A stretch of 64,000 nt of DNA from Planctomycetota bacterium (GTDB lineage: Bacteria > Planctomycetota > Planctomycetia > Gemmatales > Gemmataceae), in assembly GCA_009920765.1 (NCBI GenBank), contig RFZJ01000004.1:41239-105238 (forward strand). The letters are read 5' to 3'. Positions 56,305 through 64,000 of this stretch are shown piece after piece. Position numbers and translations under genes: made by a program. The notes below the pieces were generated by a model, which searched no databases, was not told the origin of the DNA, and saw only the letters and a list, made by a program, of their open reading frames with translations. Every line of letters starts with the position of its first letter. The stretch's first letter is position 1.

Positions 56305-56829
56305 CTAATACATGGGGTGCTGGCCATACTTTTGCCTTATCTGATTCAACGTCTCCCAAACCTTATCATCCTGCTTCATAAATCCTACCACAGATGCGGT
56401 TGATGCACCCAACGCTTTGGCAACATCACTAATCCGCGCATGGCAAAGTTCCAACATATCAAGCAGAACCCCTACAGCTGGTAAGAATGCAGGATTCTTC
56501 ACTCCTACAGAAAGTCTGCCTTGCTTATCTAACGCAGGCAATATTTCTTTATGGTTAGCAAGCCATCCTACCTCAACGCCAACATCAAGAGGTTCGCGCA
56601 ATTTCAAATAAAAAGCTTTTCGTAATCGCCCCAAGGCTTTCGCTTTATTTTCGTGCTGCGATCTGCTTTCTTCCGCTATTACCAACAATTGGCTTGCAAG
56701 ATGCCTTATTCTGACTGCAGAACTGGTTTTATTGCGCTTTTGTCCACCGGGGCCACTTGCTCGATAAGTATCCACTTCGCATTCACGAAGCAACATGTCA
56801 TCAGAAAGATTCACCCATTCATAGCGCAT
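56305..56829 (-). CDS. Release-factor-like GGQ protein with C-terminal extension
   Basis: About 174 residues. 'RASGPGGQKRNKTSSAVRI' near residue 23 carries GGQ (28-30), the peptidyl-tRNA hydrolysis motif of release factors and ArfB. The codon-recognition and long domains of RF1/RF2 are missing, so it cannot be a normal release factor. After the GGQ domain come about 90 residues including a helix-turn-helix-like stretch 'ISDVAKALGASTASVVGFM'. A ribosome-rescue role is plausible but not shown. I chose the ATG at 56829 because an ATG at 56850 lies within the upstream terminator. Confidence 0.82.
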   Translation of the reverse strand: MRYEWVNLSDDMLLRECEVDTYRASGPGGQKRNKTSSAVRIRHLASQLLVIAEESRSQHENKAKALGRLRKAFYLKLREPLDVGVEVGWLANHKEILPALDKQGRLSVGVKNPAFLPAVGVLLDMLELCHARISDVAKALGASTASVVGFMKQDDKVWETLNQIRQKYGQHPMY

Positions 56830-56831
56830 GA

Positions 56832-56867
56832 TAAAAAACAAGGGGCCCATGGTTGTGGGACCCCTTG
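56832..56867 (-). terminator. Terminator after the Gfo/Idh/MocA gene
   Basis: CAAGGGG-CCCA (56839-56849) pairs with TGGGACCCCTTG (56856-56867) with one bulge. On the minus strand the stem is followed by six Ts (56838 down to 56833). It ends the oxidoreductase transcript and abuts the start of the release-factor-like gene. Confidence 0.78.
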
Positions 56868-56890
56868 CCTATTGGAATTAAAGTCCAAGC

Positions 56891-58279
56891 TTACACTTCA
56901 AGCTTCCAAGGCTTGCGCATTGGATTACTTAGCATTGCGTTGGCTTCTGAATTATCAAAAGTATAAGCTTTTGGATCCCATTTCAGGCTCTTGCCAGTTC
57001 TTAAGGCAATAGCACCGATTTGGCAGACAATCACCGAGCCACCACCAATGGATGCATTACAAATTGGCTTCTTGCCGTTTTTCCTGCATTCAAAGAAGTT
57101 ACCCATGTGATCATTGGAAACTTCAAGCCGTACTGCATCAGGCTTAAGTGGTTCTTCAAGCAATTTAGGATCACTTGCAGTAATCTTGCCACGATTTACA
57201 AAGATCCACTGGTTGTTTTCGCCCACAAACAAAATACCGTTACTATCTTTGTCACCAACGGTATCAGGCAGTGTGGTATCGGAAACCAAGAGCTTTACGC
57301 CATTCGCGTAAGTATAAGTTACCTTGAAAGTGGGATGACAATTATAGCCATTGCCACCTTTATAAGGTTCTGCACCTTTTGCTTCTACAGCTACTGGGCC
57401 ACTTCCATCCATTCCCAAGCCCCATTGGGCTATGTCAATATGATGGGCACCCCAATCAGTCATTTTTCCGCCCGAATAATTATAAAACCAGCGGAATTCA
57501 TAATGACAGTTGGTAAATTCAATCTTCCTGGCATTGCCCTTATTATCTTTTCTTTCGCCACGAGCTTCGTAAAGATAATCAACCATGGGGGTTGGCCCCA
57601 ACCACATGTCCCAATCCAAAGTTTTTGGTGGTTCAGCCTTGGCAATGGCACCACTCACGGGATTGCCACCAATTCGGGCTTCAACATGTTTAATCTTTCC
57701 AATACGGCCATTACGCACCAATTCACAAGCAAGCCGGAATTGTTTGCCCGAACGTTGTTGACTACCAGTCTGGAAGGTACGGCCTGATTTTTCAGCAGCT
57801 TTCATCACTGCCAAGGCTTCTTCCACGGTCAAAGTCAAAGGCTTTTCGCAGTAAACATCCTTGCCTTTTTTTAGTGCTTCAATTGCAACCAAGGCGTGCC
57901 AATGATCAGGAGTTGCAATCGTTACAGCTTCAATATCCTTGCGGTCAAGTAGTTCACGAAAATCCTTAAAGCCCTTAACATCTGCGGAGCCATCTTTTTT
58001 CATCATTGCAACTGCATTGGCAAGATGATTGGATTCAACATCACATGCAGCTACAAAAGTCGCCTTATTTCTGCGAGCATCGCCGTAAATTGCACGCCCC
58101 CTGCTGGAAGGACTACCAATTCCAATTGCGCCCATGACTGGACCATTAGGAGCTTCCTGTTTTTTAGCTTCCTGAGCCGCCACTGTTTCCTTGGCAAACC
58201 ACAAGGGGTAACCAGCAGAAACTAATGCAGCAACTGATTTTTGGACAAAACCACGCCTGGACATTGAATCAAAATTCAT
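56891..58279 (-). CDS. Gfo/Idh/MocA family oxidoreductase with twin-arginine signal
   Basis: 462 residues. 'MSRRGFVQKSVAALVSAGY' near residue 6 is a twin-arginine signal, so the protein is exported folded. The nucleotide-binding domain has 'GAIGIGSPSSRG' and the family's 'EKPLTLTVEEALAVMKAAEKSGR' (partly quoted). 'GGKMTDWGAHHIDIAQWGLGMDG' is a typical planctomycete motif. Such enzymes oxidise or isomerise sugars or related alcohols with NAD(P); the substrate is not readable. It is transcribed away from the parvulin gene. Confidence 0.92.
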   Translation of the reverse strand: MNFDSMSRRGFVQKSVAALVSAGYPLWFAKETVAAQEAKKQEAPNGPVMGAIGIGSPSSRGRAIYGDARRNKATFVAACDVESNHLANAVAMMKKDGSADVKGFKDFRELLDRKDIEAVTIATPDHWHALVAIEALKKGKDVYCEKPLTLTVEEALAVMKAAEKSGRTFQTGSQQRSGKQFRLACELVRNGRIGKIKHVEARIGGNPVSGAIAKAEPPKTLDWDMWLGPTPMVDYLYEARGERKDNKGNARKIEFTNCHYEFRWFYNYSGGKMTDWGAHHIDIAQWGLGMDGSGPVAVEAKGAEPYKGGNGYNCHPTFKVTYTYANGVKLLVSDTTLPDTVGDKDSNGILFVGENNQWIFVNRGKITASDPKLLEEPLKPDAVRLEVSNDHMGNFFECRKNGKKPICNASIGGGSVIVCQIGAIALRTGKSLKWDPKAYTFDNSEANAMLSNPMRKPWKLEV

Positions 58280-58444
58280 AACTAGCTCCTAAAATTGTTA
58301 AACAAGGATATCTCCCCAACCTTGGCAAATTATAATCTGACGGAAGCATGATTGTAAAAGGAATTGGCCTACCCATTCACTTTTTTTCATGTTATTGCCA
58401 TCCCCAGAAGGAAAAAACCTTTAATGGCAATATGGAGAAATAAA

Positions 58445-59389
58445 ATGAATTGGAATACAAAATTGGCTACTTTATGTTTGGGATTGTCCATTTTTACCAC
58501 CTCCACATTAGGCCAGTCTCCTCCCGCCAAAAAATTCCCCGCGACCGTTGCTAATGTTAATGGGGAGCAAATCAGCGGTGCTGAGCTTGAAAGTATCATA
58601 AAACAAATGGGCCCCAGCCCGGTTCAGGTTCCGGAAAACACTAGAAAACAAATAGCCCGGGATGCCATGGCAATGCTTATAGACGATTTGCTGATGCAAC
58701 AATTCATAAGGCAAAATACTGCGGCGATACCTGAGCAAGTTGTTGATCAAAAAATGGCAGAGCTTGCGGCAGAACTTAAGAAACAAGGAAAAACCATTCA
58801 AAGCTTATGCAATGAAACCCAGCAAACCGAAGCTCAGTTAAAACGCACCATGCGACTTAAGCTACAATGGAGTAATTTTGCAGCAGCGAAAATCAAAGAC
58901 GAAAATGTCCAAAGCTATTATCTTCAAAACAAAGATTTTTTTGATGGCACAATGGTTGGGGTCTCCCTGATTATCATGCGAATTCCTCCTGGAATGAGCC
59001 CGAGCGAAACTGCAAAACTCAAAGCCAAAATGCAGGATGTTAGAAACCAGATATTAATGGCTAAAATCGATTTTGCAAATGCTGCAAAAACTTATTCACA
59101 AGATGCCTCCGGCCCCATGGGTGGAAATCTAGGGTTAATTCCACGTAAATATGCTTTGGAAGAACCATTGGCAAGCGCAGCTTTTAAATTGGCGCCCGGA
59201 CAAATCAGCGAAGTGATTGAGACAGAAATGGGGATTCACTTAATAAGGGTCAACGAAAGAAAAGACGGAAAACAATCCGACTTTGCTAAAATCAAGGACG
59301 ATGTCAGAGATTTTTGCAGCGAAGAATTCTTCCAAGATACATTAGCAAGGCAAAGAAAAACAGCGCGAATCGAAGTATTCCTACCCTAA
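58445..59389 (+). CDS. Peptidyl-prolyl cis-trans isomerase, PpiC/SurA-like (parvulin)
   Basis: 314 residues with a signal peptide to about residue 23 ('SIFTTSTLGQ'). A SurA-like N-terminal helical domain (about 30-140) is followed by the parvulin domain at about 175-285 ('FANAAKTYSQDASGPMGGNLGLIP', 'LAPGQISEVIETEMGIHLIRV'). It should fold exported or outer-membrane proteins. I chose the ATG at 58445, where GGAG lies seven bases upstream; ATG 58424 is in frame upstream. Confidence 0.9.
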   Translation: MNWNTKLATLCLGLSIFTTSTLGQSPPAKKFPATVANVNGEQISGAELESIIKQMGPSPVQVPENTRKQIARDAMAMLIDDLLMQQFIRQNTAAIPEQVVDQKMAELAAELKKQGKTIQSLCNETQQTEAQLKRTMRLKLQWSNFAAAKIKDENVQSYYLQNKDFFDGTMVGVSLIIMRIPPGMSPSETAKLKAKMQDVRNQILMAKIDFANAAKTYSQDASGPMGGNLGLIPRKYALEEPLASAAFKLAPGQISEVIETEMGIHLIRVNERKDGKQSDFAKIKDDVRDFCSEEFFQDTLARQRKTARIEVFLP

Positions 59390-59416
59390 ATCTTCTTCTA
59401 CACAAACAATCCAAAC

Positions 59417-59455
59417 AAAAAGCTTCGGGACATCCCCCGAAGCTTTTTTTATTTT
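59417..59455 (+). terminator. Rho-independent terminator after the parvulin gene
   Basis: AAAAGCTTCGGG (59418-59429) pairs with CCCGAAGCTTTT (59436-59447) around a six-base loop and runs into seven Ts. It is a strong intrinsic terminator. Confidence 0.9.
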
Positions 59456-59553
59456 TCTTTCATTCCTTGTTTTATTTCTTACTCGATTTCGTCTAAACTT
59501 TAAGGAGGTAGCATACGATTTAAAAATGGATCCGTTTTAATTAATCGGTCATC

Positions 59554-61998
59554 ATGAGTTCAATCAACCGACTTCTTTCATACCAACAATATTTACCAAT
59601 ACTTTTAGGGTTGGTCATTTGGATTTCATTGCAACCATTACACGCAGAAGAACTTTCGACCGAACGCGAATTGTTAAAAAACGCTGGCTTCAATCCCCCC
59701 AACACTCAATCCCTCATGCCATTTTTTAAAGGTCGTTCTTCATCAATTCCTGCAAAAAATAACATAGACGAATTAATTTCCATTCTTTTAAAAGGCAACC
59801 CAGAAGAAAAGCTCAATGCTAAAAAAGATTTAATATGCATGGGGGACTATGTTATCTCTGCGCTTAAAAAGGCTTCTGCTGAAGTTCTTGACTCCACATC
59901 TGAGAAAAACATCAAGGACTGCATCGAACTGCTCGAGGGGAAAAGCGCTGAATATCTGATTTCTTCTGCTATCAAAGTCATTACATCTGAGGGCCAAGGA
60001 AAAATTGAAACCGCTGAGGTTTTGTTTGATTATCTCCCATTCGCTGCGGAGGATAATTTACGAACCGAGTGCGAAGCTGCTTTAAAATCTTTGTTTTTAA
60101 ATTCTGTAATTGCAAGACCCCTCTTCGAACAAAGACTAGCCGACCCAAATCCTTACAAAAGAGCGGTTGCTGCAGAAATTCTTGTAAGAAAAGGAACACC
60201 CAAACAGGTTTCAATGGCAAAAAATCTTCTGGATGACCCTTCCTCTTTGGTTCGTACAAGACTCGTTATCGCCTATCTAGATCAAAAGGACCGAATCGCT
60301 TTGCCTGCCGCCCTTAAACTCTTGGCTTCCGATTCCAAGGATGTTTCCTCCACGATTGAAACAGCACTTACCACCTTGGCAGGCGAATGGACTATCCAAG
60401 GGCCGAAAAATGATGATCCAATTTCAAGAGGCATAAATCAAGCGGCTTGGGCTGGCTGGTGGAAATCAATCAATGAACAAGATCTGCTTGCCCTATTGCG
60501 AGAAGCAACTGCGCCTTTGGCTAGGATTACAGAGTCTGATAAGATTTTCAAAGGAAACAACATCGATTTAATCAAAAACCATATCAATACTCGAGAATTT
60601 AAAAACAATCCAGCGCTGCAAGCTTTTCTTTTAAACCGCGCAGTTTTCGACATGAATATTGCAAAATTAATTGAGCCAGATATCAATGCGATCAAACTTC
60701 AATTACAGTCAAGCCAGATTACTCCTGCACTTGTCAGGCTAATTACTTTGGTTCGGCCAGGAAATGCAATTGAAACCATACTGGAATACATCCCATCTTG
60801 TCATGAAGAGAATATACAAGAGCTTTTAGCGGAATTTCTGGCACTTTACCTGGTTGATCAAAACACCATTCCTCCGGCCCTGATAACAGCATCAACCTCG
60901 ATTATCGAAGAAACGAGAACTTTTGCAGGAAGAGTTTTAGCCCAATCATCAAATGCAGAAGCGCAGAAGATATGTGCCACCTTGCTTTCAGATTCATCGA
61001 TAAAAGTACAGTTTGAGGTCGCCAGGGAATTGATTAAAAATCAAAACAAAGCAGCAATCCCTGTGTTGATTGAATTAATGTCAAAAGTCCCTGGAGAAAA
61101 AGCTGAAACGATAGACCAATTCCTCAGGGTCATCGCCAAGGACAAATCCCCGGAAAGCAAAAACGACGCCAAAGCGGATTCAGCAGCATGGAACACATGG
61201 TGGCAAAAAGAAGGAGGGCAATTAGTCCTAACTCCGGGGGCAAAAAACCAAGAACCTCTTAAAAACTTCCTGGTGGTTGAGTCCTTCAATCAGGAAAAAA
61301 AATCTGGCCGCGTCTTTTTGGTGAACCCATCTGGAAAAATACTTTGGGAAATTGCAAACCTATCCAATCCGATTGATGCAGTCCAACTGCCCAACAATAA
61401 AATTTTGATCACCGAGCAAGGCGCTAATAGAATCACTGAAAGGGACCTCAAAGGCAACATTTCATGGGAAAAATCCGCAACCAATCCTTTCCTCTCTCAA
61501 CGTCTTCCGAATGGCAACATTTTTATAGCTTCGAGAAACAAAATCGTTGAAGTCACCAGGAATGGAAATGAGATATTTAGTTTTTCCTATCCAAATGAAA
61601 CAATTCTTGCGGCCTGCAAAACACGGACCAACGAATACGCCTTGCTTAGTTACAATGGAGCATTTTTAAAGCTCGATTCAAAAGGCAACGAAGTCTCAAA
61701 ATCCAGGATCCCCTTCCCTACGAACTTCGGTATCAATGGTGGTGCAATAACTCAAAATGACCGTGTACTTGTAAGCATTCCAACGGTTAACAAAATCATG
61801 GAGTTTGATTTTACAGGTAAACCAACTTGGGAAGCAACAATAACCACACCTGGTATCCCCGCAAAACTTTCCACAGGCAACGTGGTGGCGCCAAGTTTAA
61901 ATGGTTCAAAAATTGTTGAAATCAGAATGGATGGCAAGATAATATATGAAAGTTCGCCAAATTCTTATCGCTCAATCAAAGTAGGCAAAGTTCCATGA
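59554..61998 (+). CDS. Secreted HEAT-repeat/beta-propeller protein
   Basis: 814 residues with a signal peptide to about residue 31 ('SLQPLHAEEL'). The N-terminal half is helical with repeated armadillo/HEAT-type units ('NPYKRAVAAEILVRKG', 'SSLVRTRLVIAYLD'). The C-terminal half, from about residue 570, is a PQQ-like beta-propeller ('NPSGKILWEIANLSNP', 'PNNKILITEQGANRITERD', 'LKGNISWEKSA'). Its stop overlaps the start of a homologous gene by four bases (ATGA). Function is unknown; both parts are protein-interaction folds. Confidence 0.78.
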   Translation: MSSINRLLSYQQYLPILLGLVIWISLQPLHAEELSTERELLKNAGFNPPNTQSLMPFFKGRSSSIPAKNNIDELISILLKGNPEEKLNAKKDLICMGDYVISALKKASAEVLDSTSEKNIKDCIELLEGKSAEYLISSAIKVITSEGQGKIETAEVLFDYLPFAAEDNLRTECEAALKSLFLNSVIARPLFEQRLADPNPYKRAVAAEILVRKGTPKQVSMAKNLLDDPSSLVRTRLVIAYLDQKDRIALPAALKLLASDSKDVSSTIETALTTLAGEWTIQGPKNDDPISRGINQAAWAGWWKSINEQDLLALLREATAPLARITESDKIFKGNNIDLIKNHINTREFKNNPALQAFLLNRAVFDMNIAKLIEPDINAIKLQLQSSQITPALVRLITLVRPGNAIETILEYIPSCHEENIQELLAEFLALYLVDQNTIPPALITASTSIIEETRTFAGRVLAQSSNAEAQKICATLLSDSSIKVQFEVARELIKNQNKAAIPVLIELMSKVPGEKAETIDQFLRVIAKDKSPESKNDAKADSAAWNTWWQKEGGQLVLTPGAKNQEPLKNFLVVESFNQEKKSGRVFLVNPSGKILWEIANLSNPIDAVQLPNNKILITEQGANRITERDLKGNISWEKSATNPFLSQRLPNGNIFIASRNKIVEVTRNGNEIFSFSYPNETILAACKTRTNEYALLSYNGAFLKLDSKGNEVSKSRIPFPTNFGINGGAITQNDRVLVSIPTVNKIMEFDFTGKPTWEATITTPGIPAKLSTGNVVAPSLNGSKIVEIRMDGKIIYESSPNSYRSIKVGKVP

Positions 61999-64000
61999 AA
62001 AACAAAAATCATAATTTTGGGCAAATATTAGCAACCAAACAACTTGGTGCACTAGTGATAACCTTGGCGATCGCATTTTTTTTCGTTCTTCCCAAATCAA
62101 TCTTTGCAATTGCAAATGAAGATAATCTACAAGCCGACACTGCTTACCTCACTAAGGCTGGTTTTTCTCTTGCCCCATCCGATTTAGCAACATGGCTGAC
62201 ACGAAAATCAAAAGGAACATTCACCGAAACAGATATTGCCAAAGCACTGGCAGATCTTTCGTCCACATCGAAGGAAATTCAAACTCAGGGAATAATGTTT
62301 CTTACCGCAATGGGCCCAACCTGCAGGCCTGCATTGAGAAATTTGGAAAACTCATCCGAAGGCACAATTAAAACTCTGGCAAAAAGCTGTTTGGATATGG
62401 TTGGAACCCAATCTAGCAGAACTGAAATCGCAGTAATCCGAACCTTGACCGCAAGCTCTCCTGAACTCGCTATGCGGGGCATAATTGAAGTGTTCCCCAT
62501 ATTGGATGAAGAGACGACCTGGGATTTTGCCAGAAAAACCCTCTTCGAATTAACATGGAAAAAAGGCATACCAGATAAATTAATTCTTGACACCCTTTCA
62601 TCGCCTTCCAAAACCCAAAGAATTCTAGCTTGGGAAATGCTGCTTCCCGCTCAAAAACTTCTTCCTAAAGATTTACTTCGACAAAACATTAAAGATGAAT
62701 CTCCTGAAGTCAGATTTTTAATCGCTGCCACCCTATCACGCAATTTGGATTCACTAGGCATCGAATCCCTTATTGATTTACTTCCCATTCTTCCTGAAAA
62801 CAAAGCCCAGGAATCAGAGGACCTTCTCCTCGAAATTGCTGGGGACCATGCACCCCAGGAATTGATGAAAAACAAAGGCACCCCAAAGGGAAATGCTAGC
62901 ATCTGGAAAAAATGGTGGTCAGACATCAATGGCGAAAAGTTACTGCCTGAATTTACCCAAAAGATCCCAACACCTGAAGATCAGGCAAAAATCAAAGACT
63001 TGATCAGGGAACTGGGAGACGACAACTTCGAAATCCGCGAAAAAGCCTCCATGAAAATAAAAGCTCTAGGAGACCTTGTTGTTCCCTCACTTAGATCGCT
63101 TACCAATTCCTTGGATGTTGAAATTAAAGGCAGGGCAAAAAGCCTTCTGGAAGAAATGGGTGAATCAAAATCAAAGCCCATATCCCCATCACTTGTAAGA
63201 ATCCTTGCCCTAAAAAAAACCAAAGGCCTGTTACCCGCACTATTGGCTTACTTTCCCGTTGCAGAATCTGATGAGCAATTCACCGAATTCTTGGAATCTG
63301 CAATACTTTATTCGCGCCAGCAAACTCTTCCTGATGCCGCTGTAGTAAAATCCCTTGACGCTGAAAACCCAAGAGTCAAGCTGGCTTCTGGAATGTTGCT
63401 GCTACCCTTTGATGATGCTGCTTCAAAAGAAGCAATAAAAACCATCCTGGCTGACAAAAATCCTTGGATTCGAAATCGCATGGCACTTGCCCTCGCAAAT
63501 CTTGCGGACAAATCTGCTATCCCTGTATTAATAAACACACTCGCAGATTTAAATCAGGAGCAATCATCAGATACCGATGCTTTTCTTTTCGAACTTGCAG
63601 GACTAAACCTCCCTACCGATCTTCCTGCCTCTGCTTCAGATCGAAAAAAAACCAAGGAAGCATGGCTTTCTTGGTGGTCTAAAAATGCTGATAAAATCTC
63701 CTTAACCAACAGCCTGTTGGGCAACTTGCAAGCTGTTTCCAATGGGAACACCATCATTTCAAGCCTGGCCAACAACCAAGTCTTCGAATTGGACCGTAAC
63801 GGCAAAGCCCGCTGGACAATTACAGGCCTTTCAGGCCCGATGGATGCGCAGTCTCTTCCAAATGGTCGCATTTTAATAACCGAACATCACAACATGAAAA
63901 TCACCGAGCGAAGCCCAAAAGGTGATATTCTTTGGACAAAAGCCGTTACTTCAAATCCTCTTAGTGCAACCCGTCTTCGAAGCGGACTCACTTCCATCAC
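61995..64000 (+). CDS. Second HEAT-repeat/beta-propeller protein, 3' end outside the window
   Basis: The ATG at 61995 overlaps the previous stop. The frame is open to the window end, giving about 668 residues of a longer protein. It has a signal-peptide-like N-terminus ('LAIAFFFVLPKSIFAIA'), repeated HEAT-type units, and the start of a propeller ('RNGKARWTITGLSGP', 'PNGRILITEHHNMKITERS'). These blades line up closely with the upstream gene, so this is a tandem paralogue. The remaining propeller lies outside. Confidence 0.75.
   Translation, partial: MKNKNHNFGQILATKQLGALVITLAIAFFFVLPKSIFAIANEDNLQADTAYLTKAGFSLAPSDLATWLTRKSKGTFTETDIAKALADLSSTSKEIQTQGIMFLTAMGPTCRPALRNLENSSEGTIKTLAKSCLDMVGTQSSRTEIAVIRTLTASSPELAMRGIIEVFPILDEETTWDFARKTLFELTWKKGIPDKLILDTLSSPSKTQRILAWEMLLPAQKLLPKDLLRQNIKDESPEVRFLIAATLSRNLDSLGIESLIDLLPILPENKAQESEDLLLEIAGDHAPQELMKNKGTPKGNASIWKKWWSDINGEKLLPEFTQKIPTPEDQAKIKDLIRELGDDNFEIREKASMKIKALGDLVVPSLRSLTNSLDVEIKGRAKSLLEEMGESKSKPISPSLVRILALKKTKGLLPALLAYFPVAESDEQFTEFLESAILYSRQQTLPDAAVVKSLDAENPRVKLASGMLLLPFDDAASKEAIKTILADKNPWIRNRMALALANLADKSAIPVLINTLADLNQEQSSDTDAFLFELAGLNLPTDLPASASDRKKTKEAWLSWWSKNADKISLTNSLLGNLQAVSNGNTIISSLANNQVFELDRNGKARWTITGLSGPMDAQSLPNGRILITEHHNMKITERSPKGDILWTKAVTSNPLSATRLRSGLTSI

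Noticed and set aside
57020..57787. A 255-codon plus-strand frame within the Gfo/Idh/MocA gene
   Set aside because: Its length comes from codon bias on the opposite strand; no domain is visible, while the minus-strand protein is a clear oxidoreductase.
59501..59540. A consensus-like AAGGAGG followed by a tiny ATG frame (Met-Asp-Pro-Phe-stop) before the HEAT gene
   Set aside because: The spacing from the AAGGAGG to the ATG is about 17 bases, too long for an effective ribosome-binding site, and four codons cannot be supported as a gene. A leader peptide remains possible but unproven.

Overview
The window reads as a chromosomal segment of a planctomycete (Planctomycetota). The order Gemmatales is likely but not proven. 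The main evidence is a set of protein families that are typical of the phylum: PSD1/DUF1549/DUF1553 'planctomycete cytochrome c' proteins, a DUF1501 protein with a twin-arginine signal, a Lpg1974-type outer-membrane barrel, a secreted Gfo/Idh/MocA oxidoreductase with a twin-arginine signal, a PQQ-like beta-propeller and a FHA-GAF-cyclase. EF-Tu also carries a switch I variant that I associate with this phylum. Base composition looks moderately AT-rich by eye; I did not compute it.

Bases 1-2204 hold the tail of a PSD1 protein, a PSP1/YaaT protein, a Minf_1886-type protein and a small membrane-anchored protein. Bases 2272-9149 are an ancestral-type translation and secretion cluster: tRNA-Thr(TGT), tRNA-Tyr(GTA), tRNA-Gly(TCC), tRNA-Thr(GGT), tuf, rpmG, tRNA-Trp, secE, nusG, rplK, rplA, rplJ, rplL. 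The tRNA order up to tuf matches E. coli thrU-tyrU-glyT-thrT-tufB. A terminator, a promoter-like site and a long structured leader separate rplL from rpoB-rpoC (9668-17894). A promoter-like site then precedes rpsL-rpsG, a terminator follows, and fusA comes next.

Bases 21280-36820 are a fused S10/spc/alpha ribosomal-protein cluster. It starts at a good sigma70-like promoter (TTGACA-N17-TATTCT) and ends at rplQ with a perfect 21-bp hairpin. It contains secY, adk, map, rpmJ and rpoA. Three expected genes are missing from their usual slots: rplC (L3), rpmD (L30) and infA (IF-1). An initiator tRNA-fMet gene sits between rpsS and rplV.

The rest is accessory. On the minus strand, 38345-49955 carries seven close-set genes: PQQ-like propeller, PSD1, DUF1501, a small secreted protein, a DUF1573-like protein, a tetraheme cytochrome joined to a UshA-like domain, and a DMT transporter. 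These suggest an envelope redox or polymer-use module, but its substrate cannot be read from sequence. Next come a FHA-GAF-adenylate/guanylate cyclase, a Lpg1974-like porin, pyk-nnrD, a tyrosine phosphatase, a release-factor-like GGQ protein, a Gfo/Idh/MocA oxidoreductase, a parvulin, and two tandem HEAT-repeat/beta-propeller paralogues, the second cut by the window end.

No CRISPR array, insertion sequence, rRNA operon, prophage or toxin-antitoxin module was seen. The most interesting signals are departures from universal translation and secretion genes: a SecE of about 426 residues with seven predicted membrane segments, EF-Tu and EF-G with altered conserved loops, the embedded initiator tRNA, the missing rplC, and the structured rpoB leader.
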